Made by a program: the position numbers and the translations under genes. A stretch of DNA of 33,305 bases, taken from the IMG/VR virus record IMGVR_UViG_3300025117_000173, positions 1 to 33,305 of that record; one strand, given 5' to 3'. Within the stretch, counting starts at the first letter, position 1. Each line of letters starts with the position of its first letter. The stretch is from a virus. Below the pieces are notes generated by a model. It ran no database searches. It was not told where the DNA came from and saw nothing but the letters and a program-made list of their open reading frames with translations. This document shows, in pieces, positions 8,637 to 14,943 of the stretch.

Positions 8637-8696
8637 ATGAACCGGAAAGACGGATGCCCCGCAGCTGTAAATATCCGGTGCTGTAGGGGCAATTAA
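8637..8696 (+). CDS. Putative 19-aa Cys-containing peptide (possible leader peptide)
   Basis: An ATG at 8637 sits five bases after GGAGG and 14 bp after the previous stop. It opens a 19-codon frame (MNRKDGCPAAVNIRCCRGN) ending in TAA. Its own sequence can fold: TGCCCC 8655-8660 pairs with GGGGCA 8686-8691, and CAGC 8662-8665 with GCTG 8680-8683. A larger hairpin follows at 8703-8755. This looks like a leader-peptide arrangement, but coincidence cannot be excluded. Confidence 0.25.
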   Translation: MNRKDGCPAAVNIRCCRGN

Positions 8697-8702
8697 CAAG
8701 GT

Positions 8703-8755
8703 GGCCGTCCTCCCCGACGCGCCCGCAAGGGTTGCCGGAGCGTCGGGGGAGGACG
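8703..8755 (+). terminator. Large GC-rich hairpin, terminator-like without T-run
   Basis: CCGTCCTCCCCGACGC in the left arm pairs with GCGTCGGGGGAGGACGG in the right arm with one bulged base. The loop of about 20 nt includes CCCGCAAGGG. The stem is very stable but no T-tract follows, so it may be an attenuator, processing or transcript-stability element rather than an intrinsic terminator. Confidence 0.45.
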
Positions 8756-8938
8756 GGAGGCCGTTGGGTCTCGGGACGGGTCTTGGTTCCGAACGGTGTG
8801 GGTAGCACCGGTCGGGACGGGTCCCCATCGCCAACTGCCGGCAGAACCACCGCGGAGCGGCGCAACACGATGTGGATTCTATCCACATGCCCGCCCCGCG
8901 GTCAAGACCCTGCCGGCATGAACGGAAAGGTTCGTGCC
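8756..8938. promoter_or_regulatory. Control-region-like DNA: 12-bp direct repeat and operator-like palindrome
   Basis: TCGGGACGGGTC occurs at 8771-8782 and 8812-8823, with a small CGGTG/CACCG hairpin between the copies. A perfect dyad ATGTGGAT-TCT-ATCCACAT spans 8870-8888, the size of a dimeric repressor site, about 50 bp before the ATG at 8939. No cognate regulator can be named; the 8077 protein is a candidate only by proximity. Confidence 0.4.
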
Positions 8939-9076
8939 ATGCCTCGGTACAGCGGTATCGTCGCGAGGCCGGGCTACCACCTGATCTTCCGGCCGGTCAT
9001 CCGGCTCCGGAACGGCCGGGTGCTCTACGCCCAGAGCTACGGGTTGGCCGCGTTCCCGATCTGGGTCCGCGACTAG
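8939..9076 (+). CDS. Small hypothetical protein (45 aa)
   Basis: ATG 8939 is preceded by GGAAAGG eight bases upstream; an in-frame ATG at 8918 has none. The peptide MPRYSGIVARPGYHLIFRPV followed by IRLRNGRVLYAQSYGLAAFPIWVRD has the look of a compact beta-rich domain: alternating hydrophobic strands and a conserved-looking G-R-x-x-Y-A-x-x-Y-G-L-x-A-F core. I recall similar RNGK/RxLYAxxYGLKAF peptides in phage and mobile DNA but cannot name a family. A clear hairpin follows the stop at 9092-9124. A short gene with a good start, its own control-like region and a terminator-like end is plausible. Confidence 0.5.
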   Translation: MPRYSGIVARPGYHLIFRPVIRLRNGRVLYAQSYGLAAFPIWVRD

Positions 9077-9091
9077 TCGGCGCTCTTCGCG

Positions 9092-9124
9092 GTGGGCCCT
9101 GTTGGCGTTGAATCGGCAGGGCCC
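9092..9124 (+). terminator. Hairpin after the 8939 gene, terminator-like
   Basis: GGTGGGCCCTG and CAGGGCCCACC form an 11-bp perfect stem around a 15-nt loop just downstream of the TAG at 9074-9076. Only a weak pyrimidine-rich run (CTTCCAATTT) follows. It would separate the small gene from the transposase transcription unit. Confidence 0.55.
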
Positions 9125-9168
9125 ACCCTTCCAATTTCGCCGGGACGAAACAAACTGACCGATAATGC

Positions 9169-9197
9169 TTGACCGCGTCCGCGCGTTCTGGTACCTT
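9169..9197 (+). promoter_or_regulatory. Promoter for the transposase gene
   Basis: TTGACC at 9169-9174 and TACCTT at 9192-9197 are separated by 17 bp, close to a sigma70-type consensus. The ATG lies at 9205, so the transcript would be almost leaderless, which fits the absence of a Shine-Dalgarno. Confidence 0.5.
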
Positions 9198-9204
9198 TCT
9201 GAAC

Positions 9205-10119
9205 ATGAACCGCCTCGACAACAAGACCCGCGTCCTCATCACCAAGCTCCTCGTCGAGGGGAACTCGGTACGGGCCACCGCTCGCATCGCGGACGTCTCC
9301 AAGAACACCGTCACCAAGCTCCTCGTGGCGCTGGGCGAGGTCTGCTCGGAGTACCAGGACAAGGCCCTGCGGAACCTCCCCTGCCAGCAGATCGAGGTCG
9401 ACGAGATCTGGTCCTTCTGCTACTCCAAGCAGAAGAACGTTCCCGTCAGCATGAAGGGTCAGTTTGGCGTCGGCGACGTCTGGACCTGGACCGCCATCGA
9501 CGCTGAGACGAAGCTCGTCCCGAGCTGGCTGGTCGGGGACCGCGACGGGTACACCGCGGGCGCGTTCATCAAGGACCTGGCGAGCCGTCTGGCGAGCCGC
9601 GTGCAGCTCACCAGCGACGGCCTCAAGCTCTACGTGCAGGCCGTTGAAGACGCCTTCGGCTGCGACATCGACTTCGCGCAGCTCATCAAGCAGTACGGCG
9701 GCGAGGGCAGCAACCGGAACCCAGAAACCCGCTACAGCCCAGCGGTCTGCACCGGCGTCGAGAAGATCGCCGTCACGGGACGCCCGGATGAGGCGCTGGT
9801 CTCCACGTCCTACGTCGAGCGCCAGAACCTCACGATGCGCATGAGCATGCGCCGGTTCACGCGCCTGACCAACGCCTTCTCGAAGAAGGTGCAGAACCAC
9901 GCGGCCGCCATCGCGCTGCACTTTTTCCACTACAACTTCTGCCGGATCCACTCCTCGCTGCGGGTCACCCCGGCGATGGCCGCCAAGGTCACGGACCGCC
10001 TCTGGGAAGTCTCCGACCTGGTCGCGATGCTCGTGGCGCGCGAAGACGCCGAAGAGGCGGAGAAGGGGCCGCGCCGCACGCGCAACAAGCCGAAGACGAA
10101 CGAAGGCGCCGAGGGCTGA
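9205..10119 (+). CDS. IS1-like DDE transposase
   Basis: This is a 304-aa protein. An N-terminal helix-turn-helix (NSVRATARIADVSKNTVTKLL, about residues 17-38) precedes an IS1/InsB-type catalytic domain. D66 lies in EVDEIWSF, D138 in TSDGLKLY and E205 in SYVERQN, followed by the family hallmark NLTMRMSMRRFTRLTNAFSKK and a basic tail. All three acidic residues are present and the frame is uninterrupted, so it may be active. I found no terminal inverted repeats or target duplication tightly around it, so it is either a solo or domesticated copy, or part of the larger repeat-bounded island. The start at ATG 9205 is preferred over TTG 9169, which lies in the -35 element. Such full-length single-ORF IS1-like transposases are common in environmental bacteria. 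Confidence 0.85.
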   Translation: MNRLDNKTRVLITKLLVEGNSVRATARIADVSKNTVTKLLVALGEVCSEYQDKALRNLPCQQIEVDEIWSFCYSKQKNVPVSMKGQFGVGDVWTWTAIDAETKLVPSWLVGDRDGYTAGAFIKDLASRLASRVQLTSDGLKLYVQAVEDAFGCDIDFAQLIKQYGGEGSNRNPETRYSPAVCTGVEKIAVTGRPDEALVSTSYVERQNLTMRMSMRRFTRLTNAFSKKVQNHAAAIALHFFHYNFCRIHSSLRVTPAMAAKVTDRLWEVSDLVAMLVAREDAEEAEKGPRRTRNKPKTNEGAEG

Positions 10120-10131
10120 GCGCCGGAGCAG

Positions 10132-10188
10132 TTACCGAGCCGGCCAGTCCGCGGTAGGGTGTCCCCTCAACCACACCATGGAGGGGAC
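10132..10188 (+). promoter_or_regulatory. Possible promoter and hairpin sequestering the ribosome binding site of the 10191 gene
   Basis: TTACCG at 10132-10137 and TAGGGT at 10155-10160 are 17 bp apart. Directly after, GTCCCCTC at 10161-10168 is a perfect complement of GAGGGGAC at 10181-10188, with a 12-nt loop. The right arm includes the GGAGGGG Shine-Dalgarno for the GTG at 10191, so the folded form would hide it. Confidence 0.45.
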
Positions 10189-10190
10189 CC

Positions 10191-10412
10191 GTGGATAGCC
10201 GACTCGACGTTGATGCGGCCCTGTTCAGCGCCGCCGTCACCATCTTCTTCGCGACCGATCCAAGTCGCACGGCGCGCGACCTTCTGTTCAACCAGGATGC
10301 TCTCGACGCCGCCAGCAAGGCTGCCGTCGAAGCGTTCGGAGCTACGCGGTCTGTGATCCGGGAAGCGCGGTTCCAGAATCGGGCCCTTTTCCAGCAGAAG
10401 TCCGAGGGCTGA
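10191..10412 (+). CDS. Small hypothetical protein (73 aa)
   Basis: The GTG start at 10191 has GGAGGGG about five bases upstream. The protein MDSRLDVDAALFSAAVTIFF and on is helical (FSAAVTIFFATDPSRTARDLLF; AASKAAVEAFGATRSVIREARFQNRALF). No family is recognised. Its last 70 bp overlap, tail to tail, the minus-strand gene at 10342-10596. Its start region can form the sequestering hairpin described above, so translation may be conditional. Composition is compatible with a real short protein; antitoxin-like or regulatory roles would be guesses. Confidence 0.45.
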   Translation: MDSRLDVDAALFSAAVTIFFATDPSRTARDLLFNQDALDAASKAAVEAFGATRSVIREARFQNRALFQQKSEG

Positions 10413-10596
10413 GGCTGTCTGCTAACTCCAGCACACGCCGCCGGTGTTCCTCGGCTTCGGCCGCAGACAGCGGCGGCGGGGCTTCCTCCTGCTCTCGGCG
10501 GCGGCGGTCCTGCGTCTTCTCGTCCCGGATCAGCCCCACCCACCAGCGCACCGCTCGGCGCACGGCGCCGTCGAACAACCCGAACAGCCTTCCCAT
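10342..10596 (-). CDS. Small hypothetical protein with hydrophobic/basic N-terminus (84 aa)
   Basis: Read on the minus strand, the ATG at 10596-10594 follows a GGGAGGG ribosome binding site and the frame stops at 10342. The N-terminus MGRLFGLFDGAVRRAVRWWV looks amphipathic and could lie on a membrane. The middle is highly charged and helical (RDEKTQDRRRREQEEA; AAEAEEHRRRVLELADSL). No family is recognised. A promoter-like TTGCCG / TACGAT pair on the same strand lies 35-65 bp upstream. It is one of only two minus-strand features in the window, the other being the tRNA, and overlaps the 10191 gene by 71 bp at its 3' end. Confidence 0.45.
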   Translation of the reverse strand: MGRLFGLFDGAVRRAVRWWVGLIRDEKTQDRRRREQEEAPPPLSAAEAEEHRRRVLELADSLSPRTSAGKGPDSGTALPGSQTA

Positions 10597-10630
10597 GTCG
10601 CCCTCCCGTCCTCCTCTGTCTCACGAGCGG

Positions 10631-10660
10631 ATCGTATCCGAAGAGGTACGATGCCGGCAA
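10631..10660 (-). promoter_or_regulatory. Minus-strand promoter-like pair
   Basis: On the minus strand TTGCCG (10660-10655) and TACGAT (10636-10631) are 18 bp apart, ahead of the ribosome binding site and ATG of the 10596-10342 gene. ATCGTA and TACGAT also form a 6-bp dyad across the spacer (10631-10652), which could be an operator. Confidence 0.4.
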
Positions 10661-10673
10661 CACGCGGGCGAAA

Positions 10674-10693
10674 GATCAAAGTGACCCACTACC
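10674..10693 (-). repeat. Right copy of 20-bp inverted repeat
   Basis: This is the exact reverse complement of 7401-7420 with no extension on either side. It lies just before three CCCGGG palindromes (10700-10740) and the tRNA gene. It marks the probable right edge of the foreign-looking island. Confidence 0.8.
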
Positions 10694-10746
10694 CGGTTTC
10701 CCGGGCGGGCGTCGGTCCCGGGATGCTCTCCCGGGAGGGGCACGAG

Positions 10747-10818
10747 TAGGAGGGGCAGGGCTCGAACCTGCGACCTGCGGCTTATCGGGCCGCTGCTCTA
10801 CCGCTGAGCCACCCTCCC
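10747..10818 (-). tRNA. tRNA-Ile (anticodon GAT)
   Basis: The minus strand folds as a complete cloverleaf: 7-bp acceptor stem starting GGGAGGG (with a G-T pair at 1:72), 4-bp D stem GCTC/GAGC, 5-bp anticodon stem GCGGC/GCCGC, five-base variable loop, and T arm GCAGG-TTCGAGC-CCTGC, with A as discriminator. CCA is not encoded. The anticodon loop reads CCGATAA, giving anticodon GAT (Ile). Position 33 is C rather than the near-universal T, which is unusual. It faces opposite to all phage structural genes. Confidence 0.85.
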
Positions 10819-10825
10819 ACGGAAA

Positions 10826-10856
10826 GGGCCCGGCCGGATGGCGTCCGACCGGGCCC
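10826..10856. terminator. Strong hairpin between tRNA and the 10936 gene
   Basis: GGGCCCGG (10826-10833) pairs with CCGGGCCC (10849-10856), and an inner GGA/TCC pair extends the stem. It lies immediately 5' of the minus-strand tRNA and upstream of the plus-strand gene, and could insulate the two. No T-run is present on either strand. Confidence 0.4.
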
Positions 10857-10935
10857 AACACCGGGAGGAGAACGACGACGTCTCCCGTGGTAGCATCGGG
10901 CCGGGAGCGCGTCAAGTTCCTCTCTGGAGGTCCCG

Positions 10936-13900
10936 ATGGCCGACTACTCGCCGCCCGCCGCCCACCCCATCGTCCGAATCGGCCCCCGTGGCGGGAAGAT
11001 CATCGCGGAACGGTTCGGCAAGGACGGGAAGCCGGAGTTCGAGTACCAGCGGCAGGAGCACCAGCACCTGGGCGCCGGGCCGCACCGGGAAGCGCCCTAC
11101 CAGCGCCCGGTGCAGCAGTCGCTCTTCGACGCCCCGCGCACCCTCGCGCTGAAGCCCCCGGAGGAGCCCCGCCGGCGCGCCACCGATGCACCGCAGGGCG
11201 ACCTGTTCGGGGCGCCGCGGACGGTCGCCGTCGCCCACCCCGAACCGCCGTCCGGGAGCCGGGTCGCGAAGTTGGCGAAGCCGCTCCCCTGGGCGGCGGT
11301 GCAGCACCATGAGCCGGAACCGGCCGCGGCGCCGGCCCCGAAGGCGGAGTGGAAGGCGCCGGAGCCGACGCCGGCAGCGGCGAAGTTGGAGGGGCAGTCG
11401 CGGGAGCGGAAGCCGGACGTGGCAGTGAGAGCGGTAGACGATCCGAAGTCGCCCGGGTGGGCCCCCACTCGTGGCCCGGATCCCGAGTCGTTCGACATCG
11501 CGGAGACGTCCAACGAGACCGGCTCGCGGATGATCGACGTCTGGCGCCACTTGGTGAAGTTCCCCACCAAGAAGGAGGCCGCAGCGGCGGCCAGAGAGAT
11601 CGGCTGGAGCGCCAACGACGCGGTGAAGGTGGCAACCCGTTTCCAGGAGTTGTGGGGACTCCACAACATGGGCGGCTACGTCACGAAGCGCGGCTACGAC
11701 CGGATGCGGCAGGCGCGCGGCGTGGTCGTACCCGAGAAGCCGGTCGAACCTTCGAGCGACGTTCGGCTCCAATGGTCCGCGGCCGAGCTGAGCCAGCCGG
11801 GCGAGTACATGCGCTTGAAGGCGGAGTGGGACGCGCTTCCCGTGGACGAGAAGAACCGCAGGAACGCCGCCGGATCGGAGACGCTGGCGACCCCCGCCCG
11901 CGTGAACCCCGACGAGGTCACCGCAGCGGAGCAGCGCCAGCGGCAGGAAGCCGCCGAGGAGAGCGCCCGCCGCCGGCGGAAGCCGGACGAGCCGGAGGCC
12001 CCGGAGCCGGCGGAGAAGCTCGAGCGGCAGGTCGAGGCCCACGCCGTCGAGCGGGAGGAAGCCGCCGCCGCCGAAGCCGAGAACGAAGGCGACGGCGGCA
12101 AGGGCGGGCCGAAGACGGCCATCATCCAGACGCAGCACCTGAAGCGCTTCGAGAAGGAGATCGAGGCGCTCAACAAGCGGGCGCGCCGGCTCCACGTCCC
12201 GGAGTTGAAGTGGGAGGAGGTCCCCGGCTCCCGTCGGGTCGAGACCGAGACCCACGAAATGCAGATGCACCACCAGACCTACAAGACGGTTGTCACCCGT
12301 CAGGTCTGCGAGGTCCGTCTCATCGGCGACCCGCCGCAGCTCGCGGGCTGGAAGTTCATCGCCAAGGCGAAGGAGACCCCGAACGGCGGCTGGATCTTCA
12401 AGACCGCCGCCGGAGAAGAGGTCCCGCTCAAGCTCCGCACGCGGGAGCACCACCGGGACTGCGACCACTGCCAGATGAAGCGCGACCGCAAGGGCGCCTA
12501 CATCGTCAAGAGCGAGAAGAGCGGCGAGCACAAGACGATCGGGACGTCCTGCGTCAAGGACTTCCTGGGCGGCCATGATCCCGAGGGGGCGATGAACGCC
12601 CTCACGATCTGGGCCGACGCGAACCGCATCCTCGCCGGCATGGCCGCCGACGACGGCGAGGGCAGCGACGGCTTCGGCGGTGGCGGAAAGCCCGAGGGCG
12701 CCGGTCTCCACCGCTTTCTGTCGCACGTCGCCTGGGCGATCCGGGAGACCGGCTGGGTCTCGAAAGCGGCGGCGCAGGCCTCCGACGAGTTCCACCCGAA
12801 GACGGCGACGGTGGACGACGCGCTGCGGACCCTGTTCATGCCGGTCGAAGAGGCCCGCAAGGTTCTGGGGGCGGGCGGGAGCATCAACCCCGAGGCCGCC
12901 GACGAAGAGCTGGCGCGCAAGACGATCGCCTGGGCGAAGAAGAAGTACGTCGAGGTCCCCGTCGAGTCCCTGGACACCTTCGGCCACAACCTGCGGACGG
13001 TCATCACGGAGGACTACGTCCACAAGGACGTGTTCGGGATGGCGGCGTACCTCGTCCGCGGCTACCAGCGGGAGCAGGGCGAGATCCTGTCGAAGAAGCG
13101 GGCGGCGGAGGCCGGGCACTTCGGCAAGCCCGGCGAGAAGGCGGAGACCGACGTCACGGTCATCGCCACCCGCGAAATGGAACCAGGGCAGTGGGGGGAG
13201 TCGACCCTGGTCACCATGGAGACCCCGGACGGCCACACCCTGAAGTGGTTCGCGTCGAACCTGCCGCGCAGCTTCGAGCAGGGCGTGAAGATGCGGGTGA
13301 AGTTCACCGTGAAGAAGCACGACCAGTACCGCGGGCGTCCCGAGACGACGGTGTCCCGCGTCAACCTCGTCGGCCCGGCCGAGGGGAGCGGCCACAAGGC
13401 GTTCATGCCGAAGGGGATGAAGCAGCCGATCCTGCTGCCGAGCTTCAAGGAGGGGACGGGGCTGCACGACCTGTTGGAAGAGGGGCGCCAGCGCGAGGAA
13501 ACGTTCGAGCAGCGGGTGGAGTCCGCGACCGACGCGAAGTACCGGGAGGAGCTGAAGAGCCCGATCTACTCCGGGAAGTACGCGAAAGTGACGGACGAGG
13601 AGCGGGAAGGCCTGCGTCGGAACGTCCGCGACAGCGCGCGCTCGGCGGTCTACCACGAGGACTGGAAGGCGGCCATGATGGCCGCGAACGAGTCCGGCGC
13701 GCGGCTCTTCGAGCCCCACGCGCAGCCGGGCGTCCACTTCGTGAACCTCGACCCGCCGGACGAGCCCGGGAAGGCCATCGAGACCTACGAGATCGAGGGG
13801 TACTACACGGTCGGCCGCCTCCAGGAACACCCCTACGTCCGGGCGTTCCGGGTCTCCGACCCCGACGGGAAGATGAAGGAGTTCGAGCTGCAGCGCCATG

Positions 13901-14037
13901 CCCTGGTGGTCGTCGGCGGCGAGGAAGACCCGCCGCCCGAGAAGAAGAAGCGCCCCCGCACCGTGAAGCTCGCCCGCCTCCCCGGCGAGAGCGACTTCGC
14001 CCACAGCGAGCGCCAGGCGCGAGAGAACGGCGAGTAG
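10936..14037 (+). CDS. Large multidomain phage protein: IGPRGG module, QxxLF motifs, CxxC domain
   Basis: This is a 1033-aa protein; ATG 10936 has GGAGG five bases upstream. Order: IVRIGPRGGKII (residues 14-25); QQSLFDAPRTLAL and QGDLFGAPRTVAV (about 60-100); a KPLPWAA...AAAKLE linker; a helical, possibly winged-helix part (about 180-260); an NPDEVT...QRQ...SARRRRKP segment (324-354) also found in the left-edge giant protein. The core (about 395-810) has C509-x-x-C512 and C539 in DCDHC...TIGTSC, a pattern I recall from uncharacterised large phage proteins and suggestive of zinc binding. A beta-rich region (TDVTVIATREMEPGQWG...VSRVNLVGP) follows. The C-terminal part (about 845-1033) ends with another PRTVKLA motif. 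The role is unknown; a virion-delivered accessory protein is plausible. Confidence 0.7.
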   Translation: MADYSPPAAHPIVRIGPRGGKIIAERFGKDGKPEFEYQRQEHQHLGAGPHREAPYQRPVQQSLFDAPRTLALKPPEEPRRRATDAPQGDLFGAPRTVAVAHPEPPSGSRVAKLAKPLPWAAVQHHEPEPAAAPAPKAEWKAPEPTPAAAKLEGQSRERKPDVAVRAVDDPKSPGWAPTRGPDPESFDIAETSNETGSRMIDVWRHLVKFPTKKEAAAAAREIGWSANDAVKVATRFQELWGLHNMGGYVTKRGYDRMRQARGVVVPEKPVEPSSDVRLQWSAAELSQPGEYMRLKAEWDALPVDEKNRRNAAGSETLATPARVNPDEVTAAEQRQRQEAAEESARRRRKPDEPEAPEPAEKLERQVEAHAVEREEAAAAEAENEGDGGKGGPKTAIIQTQHLKRFEKEIEALNKRARRLHVPELKWEEVPGSRRVETETHEMQMHHQTYKTVVTRQVCEVRLIGDPPQLAGWKFIAKAKETPNGGWIFKTAAGEEVPLKLRTREHHRDCDHCQMKRDRKGAYIVKSEKSGEHKTIGTSCVKDFLGGHDPEGAMNALTIWADANRILAGMAADDGEGSDGFGGGGKPEGAGLHRFLSHVAWAIRETGWVSKAAAQASDEFHPKTATVDDALRTLFMPVEEARKVLGAGGSINPEAADEELARKTIAWAKKKYVEVPVESLDTFGHNLRTVITEDYVHKDVFGMAAYLVRGYQREQGEILSKKRAAEAGHFGKPGEKAETDVTVIATREMEPGQWGESTLVTMETPDGHTLKWFASNLPRSFEQGVKMRVKFTVKKHDQYRGRPETTVSRVNLVGPAEGSGHKAFMPKGMKQPILLPSFKEGTGLHDLLEEGRQREETFEQRVESATDAKYREELKSPIYSGKYAKVTDEEREGLRRNVRDSARSAVYHEDWKAAMMAANESGARLFEPHAQPGVHFVNLDPPDEPGKAIETYEIEGYYTVGRLQEHPYVRAFRVSDPDGKMKEFELQRHALVVVGGEEDPPPEKKKRPRTVKLARLPGESDFAHSERQARENGE

Positions 14038-14057
14038 GCCGGAGACCTCCTGCGCCG

Positions 14058-14087
14058 TTGCGCACTCCCTCTCTGCGGCGCTACGAT
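14058..14087 (+). promoter_or_regulatory. Promoter before the 14127 gene
   Basis: TTGCGC (14058-14063) and TACGAT (14082-14087) are 18 bp apart in the 89-bp gap after the 1033-aa gene. The architecture resembles those upstream of the protease (20729) and sheath (28521) genes. Confidence 0.5.
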
Positions 14088-14126
14088 AGGCGCGCACACA
14101 GGGGACGTCGTCCGGGGAGACCGCCA

Positions 14127-14774
14127 ATGGATCCGCTGCGCCGCCTGGCCCGCCAGATCGCCCGGAAGTCCGAGGACGAGGATCCCGACTACCGGGAGCC
14201 CGACGACCCCGCCGAGGGCGACGATGAAGGCGACGACGACGGCTCCGCCGAGGACGAGCGCTCCGAGCGGGACGACCTCACCGACAAGGGCCTCAACCAG
14301 ACCCCCGAGGACACCTTCGCCGACACCGTCCTGGTGCCGCTCTACAAGACCTGGAAGGCGCGCGCGGGCGACCCCCAGGCGCCCTGGCCGGCTCGCTTCC
14401 CGGTCCAGCTCCACCCGCTCGCCCACGAAGCGCCGGGGAAGTTCGCGGCCCGGGTCGCCGCCTACTACCGCCGCCGGCCGGAGGCCGCCGAGGCCTTCCA
14501 CGCCGTCGGCGAGGAGCCGGAGTGGACCGACTGGGTGACCGGCGCGATGCGGCTCGCGAAGGGCGCCGGCTCGAGCCCGAAGCCGAAGCCCGCGGCCAAG
14601 CAAGGAGGCCCCGATGCGTCCCCGAATCGTCGCCCTGGGCCCGCAGGCGCCCCGCGTCCTGCGGCTGGCGCCCCGCCCCGCCGTCCCGCTGCGGCTCCCC
14701 GACCTGCTCCGAACCTGGGATCTCGGGGTGGAGGCGGTCCCGGAGGGGTTCGCGGTGTCGGGCCCCGGGGATGA
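14127..14774 (+). CDS. Acidic hypothetical protein (215 aa), long 3' overlap with the next gene
   Basis: ATG 14127 opens a protein with a basic start (MDPLRRLARQIARKSED). A very acidic stretch follows (about residues 16-50, DEDPDYREPDDPAEGDDEGD and on), then a compact region (about 58-150: TPEDTFADTVLVPLYKTWKARAG...FAARVAAYYRRRPEAAEAF...PEWTDWVTGAMRLA). After about residue 160 it becomes low-complexity Pro/Arg/Gly because it overlaps the next gene, which starts at 14614 in another frame. The functional part probably ends near there. No family is recognised. The 161-bp overlap is unusually long and could reflect a missing stop or a frameshift in this copy. Confidence 0.55.
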   Translation: MDPLRRLARQIARKSEDEDPDYREPDDPAEGDDEGDDDGSAEDERSERDDLTDKGLNQTPEDTFADTVLVPLYKTWKARAGDPQAPWPARFPVQLHPLAHEAPGKFAARVAAYYRRRPEAAEAFHAVGEEPEWTDWVTGAMRLAKGAGSSPKPKPAAKQGGPDASPNRRPGPAGAPRPAAGAPPRRPAAAPRPAPNLGSRGGGGPGGVRGVGPRG

Positions 14775-14943
14775 GGTCGTGAAGGCCCTGGACGCCCTCA
14801 ACCTGCCGCTCGAGGGGCTCCACCCGCACCCCGACGACGACGCCGTGTTCGTCGCCACGGTGCCAACCACGGGCGAGCTGCGCGAGGCCGGCTCGGCCGA
14901 CGTCGCGGCGCTGCGCCGGGCCCTCGGAGGCGCCGATGGCTGA
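14614..14943 (+). CDS. Small hypothetical protein (109 aa)
   Basis: ATG 14614 has a strong AAGGAGG ribosome binding site six bases upstream, inside the 3' end of the previous gene. The N-terminus MRPRIVALGPQAPRVLRLAP loosely recalls the IGPRGG module but lacks the RGG. A beta/alpha domain follows (LRLPDLLRTWDLGVEAVPEGFAV...VKALDALNLPLEGLHPHPDDDAVFVATV). It has no recognised family. Its stop overlaps the next start (ATG 14936), so translation is probably coupled to the IGPRGG protein that follows. Confidence 0.6.
   Translation: MRPRIVALGPQAPRVLRLAPRPAVPLRLPDLLRTWDLGVEAVPEGFAVSGPGDEVVKALDALNLPLEGLHPHPDDDAVFVATVPTTGELREAGSADVAALRRALGGADG

Noticed and set aside
7771-8886. A 371-codon minus-strand frame across the island
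   Set aside because: Composition is Arg/Pro/Gly-rich without recognisable features, and the plus-strand frame at 8077 has a better start and more protein-like sequence.
9077-10190. Terminal inverted repeats and target duplication of an IS1 element around the transposase
   Set aside because: I compared the flanks by eye and found no matching ends; the hairpins at 9092 and 10161 are unrelated to each other.
10700-10740. Three CCCGGG palindromes as a binding array
   Set aside because: CCCGGG is expected often in DNA of this GC content and the spacing is irregular.
10747-10818. tRNA as a phage attachment site
   Set aside because: No integrase gene and no second copy of the tRNA 3' end is visible in the window.
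10912-14127. A 1071-codon open frame on the minus strand, opposite the 1033-aa gene
   Set aside because: In GC-rich DNA the antisense frame of a gene with strong third-position bias stays open; the translation is Leu/Arg/Val/Gly-rich without domains, and the plus strand has clear motifs and a ribosome binding site.
14614-14670. VALGPQAPRV at the start of the 14614 protein as a diverged IGPRGG copy
   Set aside because: It lacks the R-G-G core and the following Tyr; similarity is too weak to count.
14700-14774. The GVGPRG ending of the 14127 frame as a sixth IGPRGG module
   Set aside because: It is the out-of-frame reading of the next gene, at the C-terminus and without the flanking pattern.
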